A DNA stretch of 64,000 bases from Mycolicibacter terrae (GCF_010727125.1 NZ_AP022564.1:2418001-2482000); one strand, 5' to 3'; shown: positions 8,095 to 17,198, counted from the first letter of the stretch. Notes: a model not told the origin generated them from the sequence alone. A program made the numbers and translations.

Positions 8095-10461
8095 ATGCTG
8101 CGCGGAGTCACTCGGGCTGCACTCACCGCGCCGCGACGCGTTGTCGCCGTGGCCGCCTTGGTGCTGATCGGCTCGGCCATCTTCGGCGCACCGGTAGCCG
8201 GAAAGCTGTCGGCGGGCGGGTTCACCGATCCGAATTCGGAATCGGCGCGGGCCGGCGAGGTCCTCGTCGACAAATTCGGCCAGAGTGACCAGCAGATGCT
8301 GATCACCGTCACCGACGCCGGCGGCGCCACCAGCGATCGGGCCACCTCGACCGGTACCGCGATCGTCGATCACCTGAAAGCCTCACCGTGGGTCTACGGG
8401 ACCTCCTCGACCTGGACCGGCTCGCCCGGGCTGGTGAGCACCGACGGCACCTCGGGGCTGATCATCGCCCAGCTGAAGGGCGGTGAGAACAACGCCCAGC
8501 ACTACGCCAAGTCCCTGCTGGATTCGCTGACCGACGCGGGTGTGTTCGACCGTGACGGGGTGGCCGTCGCGGCCGGCGGCGACGCGGTGATGTACGCGCA
8601 GATCAACGAGCAGAATCAGCACGACCTGCTGGTGATGGAATCCATCGCGGTCCCGTTGAGCTTTCTGGTGCTGGTCTGGGTGTTCGGTGGGCTGGTCGCG
8701 GCGGCACTGCCGCTGGCGGTGGCGGCCGTGGCGATCGTCGGGTCGATGACGATACTGCGAGCGCTCACCTTCTACACCGACGTGTCGATCTTCGCGCTCA
8801 ACCTGACCACCGCCATGGGCCTGGCGCTGGCGATCGACTACACGCTGCTGATCATCAGCCGCTACCGCGACGAACTCGCCGCCGGCGAGTCACCTGACGA
8901 CGCGCTGACCCGAACCATGGCCACCGCGGGCCGTACGGTGCTGTTCTCGGCGACCACCGTCGCGTTGTCGATGGCGGTCATGGCGGTGTTCCCGATGTAC
9001 TTCCTGAAATCGTTCGCCTACGCCGGGGTCGCCACCGTGCTGTTCGTCGCCTGCGCGGCCATCGTGGTGACCCCGGCACTGATCGTGGTGCTGGGCCCCC
9101 GGCTGGACGCGTTGGACATGCACCGGGTGGCCCGGCGACTGCTGGGGCGCGACGAGCCCGTGGCCAAACCGGTCGAACAGCAGTTCTGGCACCGGTCGAC
9201 GACGGCGGTGATCCGGCGCGCGGTGCCGATCGGACTGGTCGGCGTCACCGTGCTGGTGCTGCTGGGGGTGCCGTTCCTCGGAGTCAAATGGGGATTCCCC
9301 GATGACCGGGCGCTCCCCCGCTCGGCATCGGCGCATCAGGTCGGCGACCGGCTGCGCACCGGGTTCGCCGAGGACTCGGCAGCCAACATCAGCGCGGTCA
9401 TCCGCGACGCCGGCGGACTGTCCCACGCCGATCTCGAGCGCTACGCGGCCAGCCTCTCGGCGGTGACCCACGTGTCGGCGGTGACCGCGCCGACCGCCAC
9501 GTTCGTCGACGGGCAGCCGGTGGGCCCGCCCGCGGCACCGACCGGCCTGGTCGACGGCAGCGCGCTGGTGACCATCGCCAGCAACGCCCCGCTGTTCTCG
9601 GCCGCCTCCGACGAACAGCTCGACGAGCTGCACCGGATCCCCGCGCCGGCCGGGAAGACCGTTGAGTTCGCCGGGTTGGCACAGACCAATCGAGACAGTG
9701 TCGCCGCCATCACCTCACGATTGCCGCTGGTGCTGGGGGTGATCGCGGCCATCACCTTCGTGCTGCTGTTCCTGCTGACCGGCAGCGTGGTGCTGCCGGT
9801 GAAGGCCCTGATGCTCAACGTGTTGTCCTTGACGGCCGCGTTCGGGGCGCTGGTCTGGATCTTCCAGGACGGCCATTTCGGCGCGCTCGGCACGACGCCG
9901 ACCGGGACGCTGGTCGCCAACATGCCGGTGCTGCTGTTCTGCGTCGCGTTCGGGCTGTCGATGGACTACGAGGTGTTCCTGATCGCGCGGATCCGGGAGT
10001 ACTGGCTGGCCTCCGGCCGCACCCCGGCCGACAACGACGCCAGCGTGGCGCTCGGGCTGGCCCGAACCGGGCGGGTGATCACCGCCGCGGCGTTGGTGAT
10101 GTCGATATCGTTCGCCGCGCTGATCGCCGCGCACGTGTCGTTCATGCGGATGTTCGGCGTCGGGCTGACCCTGGCGGTGCTGACCGACGCCACGCTGGTA
10201 CGCACGGTGCTGGTACCCGCCTTCATGCATCTGATGGGCCGGGCGAACTGGTGGGCGCCCGGACCGCTGGTTCGGCTGCATGAGCGGATCGGCATCAGTG
10301 AGGACCACACCCCGGTGGCCACCAAGAGCGGGCGGCACCGCCGGTCCGGGCAGACCCCCGCCGAGTCGGTGTTCGCCGAGGCGGTCGGCTATCGCGCCGC
10401 GCTCAACGGGCGACCGACACCGCGTCACGCACGGCCGCAGCCAGACTCCGCTCGTCGTTGA
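8095..10461 (+). CDS. MMPL family RND transporter
   Basis: A 788-residue RND permease of the MMPL family, which exports lipids across the inner membrane of mycobacteria. An N-terminal membrane helix is followed by a large periplasmic loop (FTDPNSESARAGEVL onward). Then come a block of five or six helices with FALNLTTAMGLALAIDYTLL, a second loop (about residues 395-530), and a second helical block with FCVAFGLSMDYEVFLIARIREYW. It is shorter than the 950-residue lipid MmpLs such as MmpL3 and lacks a long C-terminal tail. The divergent type III polyketide operon and the matched promoters suggest it exports that product. The last 59 bp overlap the convergent gene at 10403. Confidence 0.93.
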   Translation: MLRGVTRAALTAPRRVVAVAALVLIGSAIFGAPVAGKLSAGGFTDPNSESARAGEVLVDKFGQSDQQMLITVTDAGGATSDRATSTGTAIVDHLKASPWVYGTSSTWTGSPGLVSTDGTSGLIIAQLKGGENNAQHYAKSLLDSLTDAGVFDRDGVAVAAGGDAVMYAQINEQNQHDLLVMESIAVPLSFLVLVWVFGGLVAAALPLAVAAVAIVGSMTILRALTFYTDVSIFALNLTTAMGLALAIDYTLLIISRYRDELAAGESPDDALTRTMATAGRTVLFSATTVALSMAVMAVFPMYFLKSFAYAGVATVLFVACAAIVVTPALIVVLGPRLDALDMHRVARRLLGRDEPVAKPVEQQFWHRSTTAVIRRAVPIGLVGVTVLVLLGVPFLGVKWGFPDDRALPRSASAHQVGDRLRTGFAEDSAANISAVIRDAGGLSHADLERYAASLSAVTHVSAVTAPTATFVDGQPVGPPAAPTGLVDGSALVTIASNAPLFSAASDEQLDELHRIPAPAGKTVEFAGLAQTNRDSVAAITSRLPLVLGVIAAITFVLLFLLTGSVVLPVKALMLNVLSLTAAFGALVWIFQDGHFGALGTTPTGTLVANMPVLLFCVAFGLSMDYEVFLIARIREYWLASGRTPADNDASVALGLARTGRVITAAALVMSISFAALIAAHVSFMRMFGVGLTLAVLTDATLVRTVLVPAFMHLMGRANWWAPGPLVRLHERIGISEDHTPVATKSGRHRRSGQTPAESVFAEAVGYRAALNGRPTPRHARPQPDSARR

Positions 10462-10693
10462 GGTCCAGGCCCACCAGGCTGCGGCTGGCCCTGGCCACCA
10501 CGTCCTCGTCGTGCGGGACCGGGCACTGGAGCCTGGGTCGGTAGATCTCGACCATCAACGCCTGCTGCTCGATGCGGAAGGAGAAGCTCCGGCCGTCGCC
10601 GACCTCGCCGAATCCGCTCGCGAACGCACCGGTCCAGATCTCCTCGATGAGGAATTCCGAACACTCCAGCTGCCAGTCCTCGGCGACAGTCAT
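10403..10693 (-). CDS. conserved mycobacterial hypothetical protein (Rv2137c position)
   Basis: A 96-residue protein opening MTVAEDWQLECSEFLIEEIW, soluble and acidic, with no motif I can assign. It sits between uppP and lppL in the backbone order, where M. tuberculosis has the hypothetical Rv2137c. ATG 10691-10693 is the first good start. Its 3' end overlaps the convergent MMPL gene by 59 bp, which suggests the accessory block was inserted tightly against it. Function unknown. Confidence 0.72.
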   Translation of the reverse strand: MTVAEDWQLECSEFLIEEIWTGAFASGFGEVGDGRSFSFRIEQQALMVEIYRPRLQCPVPHDEDVVARASRSLVGLDLNDERSLAAAVRDAVSVAR

Positions 10694-10821
10694 GACCGCG
10701 ACGTTACACCTAACTGAACTTATTGTTACCGGGACATGCCGAACCGGCGTCGGCGCCCTCCTTAGACTCAGGGTTCGCCCCCGAGTCGATCACCGACCGC
10801 GAAGAGCTGGAAGAGCTGCCC

Positions 10822-11859
10822 GTGCTGAAGCACTCCCCCCGCCGGCCCGGCCCATTCTGTCGAGGCCTGCTGTTGTCCCTGCTGCTGGTGCTCACGGCAT
10901 GCTCGTCCAATCCCGTCACCGCGCCGCCGCCGACGATCCCGCCGGCACAGCCCGCGGTCTCGCCCGCGATATCCCAGCGGCCGGCGGGCACAGTGCGGCC
11001 GCTGGGTGGGCGGGCCACCGGCGCGGTCTTCGACGCCGCCACCGGGGTGCTGGTGGTGCTGTGTCCCGGTGCCGACGCGCAGACCCCGGCAACCGTCAAC
11101 CTGGTCGGCGCGCCCGGCCCCACCGTGCTGGCACTGCCGGGCCCGGCGACCGCGGTGACCGGCGACGGCGCCGGTGTCGCCTACCTGTCGAGCCGCGGCG
11201 GCTATTTCACGGTCGACCTGACCACCCGCCGCATCAACCGGATCGGCGTCGACGATGCCGCCGACGTCGACTTCACCGCGATCGCACGGCGCAGCGACGG
11301 CACGATGGTGCTGGGTACCGCGGACGGCGCGGTGCACACGCTGACCTCAGAGGGCACCCGGACCGCCGAGCGGGCGAAGATCTTCGCCCGAGTCGACGAG
11401 CTTGTCGCGCAAGACAATACCTCCGTCGTGCTGGACCGCGGTCAGACATCGGTGACCACCATCGGCCCCGACGGCAAACCGCAGTACGCACTGCGCGCCG
11501 GCCAGGGCGCCACGACGCTGGCGGCCGCTCCGCACGGACCGGTGCTCGCCGCGGACACCCGTGGCGGCCAGCTGCTGGTCTACGGCGCCGACCCGCTGAT
11601 GCTGCGACAGGCCTATCCGGTGCCGCAGGCCCCCTACGGGGTGGCCGGGTCGGGCGGCTTCGCGTGGGTGTCGCAAACCGCGACGAACACCGTGGTCGGT
11701 TACGATCTGAGCACCGGAATCCCCGTGGAGAAGGTGCGATACCCGACCGTGCAGCAGCCCAACACCCTGGCTTTCGACGACACCTCGGACACGCTGTACG
11801 TGGTGTCGGGCACCGGAGCCGGGGCCCAGGTCATCGAGCATGCGACGGGGCAACGTTGA
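10822..11859 (+). CDS. lppL: lipoprotein LppL
   Basis: A 345-residue secreted lipoprotein. The start GTG 10822 gives a signal peptide with basic residues, a leucine-rich core and the lipobox LTAC, lipidated on Cys27. A proline-rich linker follows, then a repeated strand pattern with YDLSTG- and DTLYVVSGTG-like segments, suggesting a beta-propeller fold. Position before pyrD matches lppL (Rv2138). A longer frame upstream lacks a signal peptide at its front, so I use the GTG. The ligand or partner is not known. Confidence 0.85.
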   Translation: MLKHSPRRPGPFCRGLLLSLLLVLTACSSNPVTAPPPTIPPAQPAVSPAISQRPAGTVRPLGGRATGAVFDAATGVLVVLCPGADAQTPATVNLVGAPGPTVLALPGPATAVTGDGAGVAYLSSRGGYFTVDLTTRRINRIGVDDAADVDFTAIARRSDGTMVLGTADGAVHTLTSEGTRTAERAKIFARVDELVAQDNTSVVLDRGQTSVTTIGPDGKPQYALRAGQGATTLAAAPHGPVLAADTRGGQLLVYGADPLMLRQAYPVPQAPYGVAGSGGFAWVSQTATNTVVGYDLSTGIPVEKVRYPTVQQPNTLAFDDTSDTLYVVSGTGAGAQVIEHATGQR

Positions 11860-12122
11860 CCGCGCTGCGGCCACGCCGGCTGCCGGCGGGCTGGGACAAC
11901 GAACTGTCCGATGAATACGAATGGATTCCGCTGCGGCTGCCGCCGGAGATCACCCGCATAGGCGCCTCGACCCGGTTGTCGATCGAGGCCGAATATCGAG
12001 GTTGGGAGTTGACCCGGGTGCGGTTGTACACCGATGGCAGTAGGCGGGTGTTGTTGCGCCGCAAGAAGTCCCCATCGAAAGCGGTCAACGGGAACCGCTG
12101 CGTCGACCAGCCGGGGCTGTAG
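11856..12122 (+). CDS. DUF5703 family small protein
   Basis: An 88-residue protein with [34 protein letters not shown] and RRVLLRRK, the core of DUF5703, a family found beside pyrD in mycobacteria. The TTG at 11856 overlaps the lppL stop (TTGA) and is the likely start; no ATG or GTG is suitably placed. The stop is 4 bp before the pyrD ATG, so lppL, this gene and pyrD form one operon. No enzymatic motif is visible and the role is unknown. Confidence 0.75.
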   Translation: MTALRPRRLPAGWDNELSDEYEWIPLRLPPEITRIGASTRLSIEAEYRGWELTRVRLYTDGSRRVLLRRKKSPSKAVNGNRCVDQPGL

Positions 12123-12126
12123 GCGG

Positions 12127-13194
12127 ATGGGGTGGTACGGCGCACTGCGCCGCGCGCTGTTCCTGGTGCCCCCGGAACGCATTCACACGATCACGTTCGC
12201 CGCGTTACGCGGCGCCACCGCACCGTCGCCGGCCCGCCGGGTGCTGCAGCGCCGGCTGGCGCCCCACGACCCGGTGCTGGCCAGCACGGTGTTCGGGGTG
12301 CACTTCCCCGGCCCGCTCGGACTGGCCGCCGGTTTCGACAAGGACGGCGTCGGATTGAAGGCCTGGGGCGCACTGGGTTTCGGCTACGCCGAGGTGGGCA
12401 CCGTGACCGCGGCGCCACAGCCCGGCAACCCCGCGCCGCGGCTGTTCCGGCTACCCGACGACCGCGCGTTGCTGAACCGGATGGGGTTCAACAACCACGG
12501 CGCCGGTGCGCTGGCCGCCCGGCTGGCCAGGCATCACGCCGACGTGCCGATCGGAGTCAACATCGGCAAGACCAAGACCACCCCGGCCGAGGAGGCGGTC
12601 TCCGACTACCGCGCCAGCGCACGACTGCTCGCGCCACTGGCCGCCTATCTGGTGGTCAACGTCAGCTCGCCGAACACCCCGGGGCTGCGTGACCTGCAGG
12701 CGGTCGAGGCGCTGCGGCCCATCTTGGCCGCGGTGCGCGCCGAAACCACCCGGCCGGTGCTGGTCAAGATCGCCCCGGACCTGGCCGACGACGACCTCGA
12801 TGCCGTCGCCGACCTCTCGGTGGAGCTGGGCCTGGCCGGCATCGTGGCCACCAACACCACGGTCTCCCGCGACGGGCTGGCCACCCCGGGTGTGGCCGAC
12901 CTCGGGCCGGGCGGCATCTCCGGTCCGCCGGTTGCCCGCCGGGCCCTCGAGGTGCTGCAGCGGCTGTATGCCCGCGTCGGTGACCGGCTTGCCCTGATCA
13001 GCGTCGGCGGGATCGAGACCGCCGACGATGCCTGGGAGCGGATCACCGCCGGCGCCTCGCTGCTGCAGGGCTACACCGGGTTCATCTACGGCGGCGGCCT
13101 GTGGGCCCGCGACATCCACGACGGGTTGGCCCGCCGACTGCACCAAGGCGGGTTCGGGTCACTCTCCGAAGCCGTCGGGTCCGCCGCCCGCTAG
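12127..13194 (+). CDS. pyrD: dihydroorotate dehydrogenase (quinone), class 2
   Basis: A 355-residue FMN enzyme that oxidises dihydroorotate to orotate in pyrimidine synthesis, passing electrons to the quinone pool at the membrane. Class 2 features are present: an N-terminal amphipathic helix region, AAGFDKDG for FMN binding, MGFNNHG, the catalytic serine in [10 protein letters not shown] (Ser180/181), KIAPDL, ATNTT and the C-terminal SVGGI and [10 protein letters not shown]. The start ATG follows GCGG and is 4 bp after the DUF5703 stop. The length matches mycobacterial PyrD. Confidence 0.96.
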   Translation: MGWYGALRRALFLVPPERIHTITFAALRGATAPSPARRVLQRRLAPHDPVLASTVFGVHFPGPLGLAAGFDKDGVGLKAWGALGFGYAEVGTVTAAPQPGNPAPRLFRLPDDRALLNRMGFNNHGAGALAARLARHHADVPIGVNIGKTKTTPAEEAVSDYRASARLLAPLAAYLVVNVSSPNTPGLRDLQAVEALRPILAAVRAETTRPVLVKIAPDLADDDLDAVADLSVELGLAGIVATNTTVSRDGLATPGVADLGPGGISGPPVARRALEVLQRLYARVGDRLALISVGGIETADDAWERITAGASLLQGYTGFIYGGGLWARDIHDGLARRLHQGGFGSLSEAVGSAAR

Positions 13195-13207
13195 CCCGCC
13201 TCCCTCG

Positions 13208-13269
13208 CGCGAGCGTGCGTGGTTGTACGCGACTCGCCGGTCGCGGCCGTACAAACACGCACGCTCGCG
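13208..13269. repeat. palindromic intergenic repeat, copy 1
   Basis: Left arm 13208-13228 and right arm 13249-13269 are inverted copies with one mismatch in 21, around a 20-bp loop. It fills the spacer between the convergent pyrD and PEBP genes. A related copy lies at 55639-55700, also between convergent genes. It could serve as a bidirectional terminator or be a mobile palindromic element. Confidence 0.8.
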
Positions 13270-13290
13270 GGAGTTGGGTCTAGTTCTGCA

Positions 13291-13821
13291 CTACTTCTGC
13301 TCGTAGGTGCCGACGATCACCGCGCGTGCGATGGCGTGCATGAACAGGTTGAAGCCCAGGTAGGCCGGGCTGGCGTCCTCGGCCAGTTCCAGCTTCTCGA
13401 CGTCGACGGCGTGCACCGCGATGTAGTAGCGGTGCGGGCCGTGACCGGCCGGCGGCGCGGCACCCACGTAGCGGCGCATCCCGGCGTCGTTGACCAGGGT
13501 CAGCGCCTCCCCGGGCAGCAGGCTGCCGTCACCGACACCCTCGGGCAGCTCGGTGCAGGTGGCCGGCAGGTTGGCCACCGCCCAGTGCCAGAACCCGGAC
13601 GCGGTGGGCGCGTCGGGGTCGTAGACGGTGACCGCGAAGCTGCGGGTCTCCTCCGGGAAACCCGACCAGCTCAGCTGCGGGCTGGCGTCCTGTCCCCCGG
13701 CGCCCATGATTCCGCTGACCTGCGCCGTGGCCAGCGGTTGGCCGTCGGTGACCGACGTGGAGGTGAGCGTGAACGTCGGCAGCTCGGGCAGGGCGGCGTA
13801 CGGGTCGGGGGCTGTGGTCAT
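13291..13821 (-). CDS. PEBP / YbhB-YbcL family protein (Rv2140c homologue)
   Basis: A 176-residue cytosolic protein of the phosphatidylethanolamine-binding (Raf kinase inhibitor-like) family. Signatures are SPQLSW, the VYDPDAPT loop, [10 protein letters not shown] and [13 protein letters not shown], which build the anion-binding pocket. It is homologous to Rv2140c (TB18.6). The ligand is unknown. It is next to the M20 peptidase gene on the same strand but 39 bp separate them, so it may have its own ribosome site (AGAGGACC before the ATG). Confidence 0.93.
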   Translation of the reverse strand: MTTAPDPYAALPELPTFTLTSTSVTDGQPLATAQVSGIMGAGGQDASPQLSWSGFPEETRSFAVTVYDPDAPTASGFWHWAVANLPATCTELPEGVGDGSLLPGEALTLVNDAGMRRYVGAAPPAGHGPHRYYIAVHAVDVEKLELAEDASPAYLGFNLFMHAIARAVIVGTYEQK

Positions 13822-13859
13822 GACTGGTCCTCTCGTAGTGGATCAACTTCGTCGTTTGG

Positions 13860-15206
13860 TCAGCAGTGTGTCAGGAAGTGGTGCAGCACGCGGGTGCCGA
13901 ACTCCAGCGCGTCGACTGGAACGCGCTCGTCGACGCCGTGGAACAGCGCGGAGAAGTCGAGATCCGGCGGCAGCCGTAGCGGGGCGAAGCCGAAGCACCG
14001 AATACCCAACTGGGCGAATGCCTTTGCGTCAGTTCCCCCGGACAGCATGTAGGGCACGGTCCGGGCGTCGGGGTCGCAGGACAGCAGCGCGGCGTTCATC
14101 GCGTCCACCAGGTCGCCGTCGAAGGTGGTCTGCACCGGCGGCAGGTTGGTGACCCATTCCCGGGTGACGTAGGGGCCGATCAGTTCGTCGACCTCGGCTT
14201 CGAATGCCGCCTGGCGCCCGGGCAGTACCCGGCAGTCCAGCACCGCCTCCGCGGTCGCGGGGATGACGTTGGCCTTGTAGCCGGCGTGCAGCATGGTCGG
14301 GGTGGCGGTGTCCCGCAGGGTGGCGTTGACGATGCGGGCGATCGGTCCGAGTTTCTCGATCATCCCTTCCAAGTCCGGCGAGTCGACGTCGATGTCGTGG
14401 CCGGTCTCCTCGCTGACCGCGGCCAAGAACTGCAGCACCGCGTCGGTGAGCACCAGCGGGAACCGGTGCCGGCCCAGTCGCGCCACCGCCTCGGCCACGG
14501 CGGTGACGGCGTTGTCGTCGTTGATCATCGAGCCGTGCCCGGCGCGGCCGTGGGCCCGCAACCGCATCCAGCACAGGCCCTTCTCCGCGGTCTCGATCAG
14601 ATACAGCCGGCGCTCCCCGCCGTCGCGGCGCGGCACGGTCAGCGAGAAACCGCCGACCTCCCCGATCGCTTCGGTGACGCCGGCGAACAGATCCGGCCGG
14701 TTCTCCACCAGCCAGTGCGCGCCGTACTTCCCGCCGGCCTCCTCGTCGGCGAGGAAGGCGAACACCAGATCGCGCGGGGGGGTGATCCCGGCGCGGGCCA
14801 GGTGGCGGGCCACCGCGATCGTCATGCCGACCATGTCCTTCATGTCGACCGCGCCGCGGCCCCAGACGTAGCCGTCGGTGACCGCCCCGGAGAACGGGTG
14901 CACGCTCCACTCGCTGGCCTCGGCGGGCACCACGTCGAGGTGGCCGTGGATCAGCAGCCCTCCGCGGCTCGGGTCGCTGCCGGCCAGCCGGGCGAAGACG
15001 TTGCCGCGCCCCGGCGCTCCGGACTCGACGTACTCGGTCTGGTAGCCGGCTTCCTCGAGCTGGGTGGCGACCCACCGGGCGCACTCCGCCTCGCCCTTGG
15101 TCGTCTCGGGCTCTCCGGTGTTGGAGGTGTCGAAACGGATGAGGGTGCTGACCAGTTCGACGACCTCGTCGACTGCGTCACCGGCAGGATCGGGGCTAAC
15201 CGTCAC
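13860..15206 (-). CDS. M20 family metallopeptidase (Rv2141c homologue)
   Basis: A 448-residue zinc peptidase/deacylase of the M20 family (ArgE/DapE/CPG2 type). Metal ligands sit in LIHGHLDVVP, RGAVDMKDM and ADEEAGG, and a later HG motif is present near the C-terminus. It probably hydrolyses an amide or peptide bond; annotation as DapE in relatives is not proved and a second, true DapE is usual in mycobacteria. The GTG at 15204-15206 is preceded by AGGAAAGG at the right spacing and gives the length of Rv2141c; a GTG 18 bp upstream is less well placed. Confidence 0.92.
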   Translation of the reverse strand: MTVSPDPAGDAVDEVVELVSTLIRFDTSNTGEPETTKGEAECARWVATQLEEAGYQTEYVESGAPGRGNVFARLAGSDPSRGGLLIHGHLDVVPAEASEWSVHPFSGAVTDGYVWGRGAVDMKDMVGMTIAVARHLARAGITPPRDLVFAFLADEEAGGKYGAHWLVENRPDLFAGVTEAIGEVGGFSLTVPRRDGGERRLYLIETAEKGLCWMRLRAHGRAGHGSMINDDNAVTAVAEAVARLGRHRFPLVLTDAVLQFLAAVSEETGHDIDVDSPDLEGMIEKLGPIARIVNATLRDTATPTMLHAGYKANVIPATAEAVLDCRVLPGRQAAFEAEVDELIGPYVTREWVTNLPPVQTTFDGDLVDAMNAALLSCDPDARTVPYMLSGGTDAKAFAQLGIRCFGFAPLRLPPDLDFSALFHGVDERVPVDALEFGTRVLHHFLTHC

Positions 15207-15320
15207 AGTTACCTTTCCTACCACTTCCGCGCGCGGGCCTTCCGACGACAGTTGCGCGGGCTGGGTTTGGGTCCGGCGATCAGCATCCGTTAGCCTTAGC
15301 TGCCCGGCTGGTCCGGGTCG

Positions 15321-15406
15321 GTCCGAGTGGCGGAATGGCAGACGCGCTAGCTTGAGGTGCTAGTGCCCTATTAATGGGCGTGGGGGTTCAAGTCCCCCCT
15401 CGGACA
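15321..15406 (+). tRNA. tRNA-Leu(GAG)
   Basis: An 86-nt class II tRNA. The acceptor stem GTCCGAG pairs with CTCGGAC. The anticodon stem CTAGC/GCTAG (15347-15351, 15359-15363) encloses the loop TTGAGGT with anticodon GAG at 15354-15356. There is a variable arm with a TGCCC/GGGCG-type stem and the T arm GGGGGTTCAAGTCCCCC. The discriminator is A and CCA is not encoded. Its 3' end is the left copy of a 16-bp direct repeat that marks an integrated island. Confidence 0.96.
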
Positions 15407-15408
15407 CA
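15393..15408 (+). repeat. island boundary, left direct repeat (in tRNA-Leu 3' end)
   Basis: The 16 bases TCCCCCCTCGGACACA here recur exactly at 19770-19785. The repeat covers the T-arm 3' strand and acceptor 3' strand of the tRNA gene, the standard attachment site of tRNA-targeting integrative elements, so the tRNA stayed intact on integration. Confidence 0.8.
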
Positions 15409-15855
15409 TCCGGCGACACGACTTATGTCGGCCGTCGCCTTGACTTGTCACAGGTGGGGATCGTAATCAAGACGCAGGCCCAGGCTTGCGTACACCTGAG
15501 CGCGCTCCGCCCCGGTTGCCCATGTACAACACACGGGCAATGCAACGGACCGGCGCAAGCGACGGCACCGGAATCGCTACCTTTAAGGTTGGGGGAACAT
15601 TTAGCGTGATGGCCAATCCCTTCTGCGCAGCATTCGAACTGGCGAAGCGCGGATGGAACCTCCTAGATCACCGCGGGAGCGTCTGACGCGACGCACATGC
15701 GGCGCTCGTTGGTGGGGACACATGCCAGAGATGGACCGACCGGATCGACAGAGACCTCCGCACGGCATGCCTACGCGCTCTGATCGCCGACCACGCCAAC
15801 GCGCCTGCAACGCAAATCTCGTTCGACCAGGACGAAAACACCCGGTAGGCCACGG
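15409..15855. other. island left flank, no confident gene
   Basis: These 447 bp start with a hairpin after the tRNA (GGCGAC and GTCGCC arms, about 15412-15439), a possible tRNA terminator. Short open frames exist, for example a plus-strand one ending at 15686 and another, on from it in the same frame, that ends in DQDENTR near 15845. None has a convincing start, length or family match. They may be decayed island genes. Confidence 0.5.
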
Positions 15856-16539
15856 TCAGCGGTTCCACTTGGGCCGGGGTGCTTTTCGGACCGCAATCAT
15901 CTCGACATATGCGCGTACCAGCGGGGGTAGTTGGAATCGGTGTTGGTTCTTCGCGTCGCGTACCACGATGACGACCAATGCGTCCGGGTTGTTGATCGGA
16001 TCGGAGCTTGCGCTCTGGACAATATCTGCATACTCCGCCCCCAGCTCGCCGCCACGATGGTCGGTGACGTAGCGCCGCTGTTCGTCTGTGAGACCTTGCC
16101 ACCAGTCATCGAGTTGTCTTTTCACTGCCTGCAGCCGGCGCGCCGCAATCGCGTCCAGCGTCCAATGGGTTGGGTCGTCGCTACCTACCCAGTAGGTCAT
16201 TGAGATACCGGGGCGGTGCATTAACCGCTCAGCGAGGGACGTAGGCAAAGACCCAAATGGATCGTTAAGAACCGCGATCTGCTCGTGGAGCGTCAGCTGC
16301 TGATGGAACCAGCTTAGCGAGCCTTCATTGAGCACCTGATTGATCTCGTTGAGGCCGAGCCCATAACCGCGTTGACTACCGCACTTCGCAATCGTGTTCG
16401 TCGCGACATCAACTAGCTGATACGTCCCGTAGTCGCTCCCCTGGGGGTCGCGCGTGCGGGACTTTTCAAGCCGGAGACCCTGCCGGGCGGCAGACCGCCG
16501 GAGCCGATTCTCCATCACTTTGATCTTTTGGTCATCCAT
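15856..16539 (-). CDS. island hypothetical protein
   Basis: A 227-residue soluble protein with lower-GC codon use than the backbone. The N-terminus (ENRLRRSAARQGLRLEKSR, then YGTYQLVDVATNTI) resembles short proteins often seen on mycobacterial prophages, plasmids and islands, whose function is unknown. The middle and C-terminal parts have no motif I recognise. No signal peptide or membrane segment. ATG 16537-16539 is the first start. It lies inside the tRNA-Leu island and is divergent from the damaged gene at 16570. Confidence 0.72.
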   Translation of the reverse strand: MDDQKIKVMENRLRRSAARQGLRLEKSRTRDPQGSDYGTYQLVDVATNTIAKCGSQRGYGLGLNEINQVLNEGSLSWFHQQLTLHEQIAVLNDPFGSLPTSLAERLMHRPGISMTYWVGSDDPTHWTLDAIAARRLQAVKRQLDDWWQGLTDEQRRYVTDHRGGELGAEYADIVQSASSDPINNPDALVVIVVRDAKNQHRFQLPPLVRAYVEMIAVRKAPRPKWNR

Positions 16540-16569
16540 AGTCTCCCCAACCCTCCCATTGGTAGCGGT

Positions 16570-16958
16570 ATGCCAGTAAAGCTACCAGAAGTGATGCTGG
16601 AACAAATGCTTGAAACGATGCTAGGATCTCGTCATGGTGGATTACCAGAAGAACGGGCCGACTTGACGCCGAAGTACGCCGACAGCCGGATGGTGCTCGA
16701 CGCTTACGCGCGGATCAAGGGCCCCGTAGCTTTTCTGGACGAGTCTTACCAAGCGCCAAAGGACACCGCTGGCGGCAAGAAGACCTTTTACATCTCACCG
16801 CGGTCGTGGTGGCCACCAAGGACTTTGACGAGCTCCGAGACGGGCTCGTTGAGATCGCCGGGGAGCGTTATTGGCATACGACCGAAGCGCTCCGCGCCGG
16901 CCGGGTCGACGAGATCCGCGACATGCTGGAGTATCTCGCTGAGGGCACTGAGCCGTCC
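16570..16958 (+). pseudogene. frameshifted gene, possibly DUF3800-like, fused to an IS21 remnant
   Basis: The first part reads YADSRMVLDAYARIKGPVAFLDESYQ and on to KKTFYI. After about 16793 the frame is lost, and the natural continuation (LTAVVVATKDFDELRDGLVEIAG, YWHTTEALRAGR, EIRDMLEYLAEG) appears in another frame, consistent with one missing base in the ATCTCACC stretch. FLDES followed by a hydrophobic strand recalls DUF3800 (RNase-H-like) proteins, but that call is tentative. At about 16958 the reading frame runs directly into the C-terminal part of an IS21 transposase, so the 3' end was replaced by the insertion. The original start is unclear. Confidence 0.55.
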
Positions 16959-17198
16959 CAGGTGAGGGTGACCCGATCGGGACGGCTGCTGGCGGCTCAC
17001 GAGCGCTGTTGGGCGACCCGACAAACCCTGACCGATCCCGCCCACGTCCAGGCCGCCGCGGCGTTGCGCCACCAGTTCCAAGCCGGCCCGCCACCTGAGG
17101 CCGGTGACCACCCGGTGCGTGATCTGGCCGACTACGACCGCGCGTTCGGTGTTGACTTCGTGACGCGCACAGCCACGTCCGATGGTGAGGTGGCGTGA
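16959..17198 (+). pseudogene. IS21 transposase IstA, C-terminal fragment
   Basis: The reading VRVTRSGRLLAAHERCWATRQTLTDPAHVQAAAALRHQF and later VRDLADYDRAFGVDF match the tail of IstA transposases. The catalytic DDE core and DNA-binding domain are absent. The stop at 17196-17198 overlaps the istB start by GTGA, the normal istA-istB junction, so this end of the element is original. Confidence 0.75.

Noticed and set aside
10715..10742. TGAACT upstream of lppL as a fifth SigL-type promoter
   Set aside because: The -35 differs in its last base and no CGT element follows at 16 bp.
10822..12122. A long open frame from 10572 to 12122 read as one protein
   Set aside because: Only its last 88 codons match a family (DUF5703). 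The rest is antisense or out of frame to lppL and the Rv2137c-like gene.
14286..15293. Plus-strand open frame of about 335 codons opposite the M20 peptidase gene
   Set aside because: The minus strand has the complete metal-binding motifs of an M20 peptidase; the plus-strand frame has none.
15486..15686. Plus-strand open frame just after tRNA-Leu
   Set aside because: No ribosome site or recognisable family; the island flank looks decayed.
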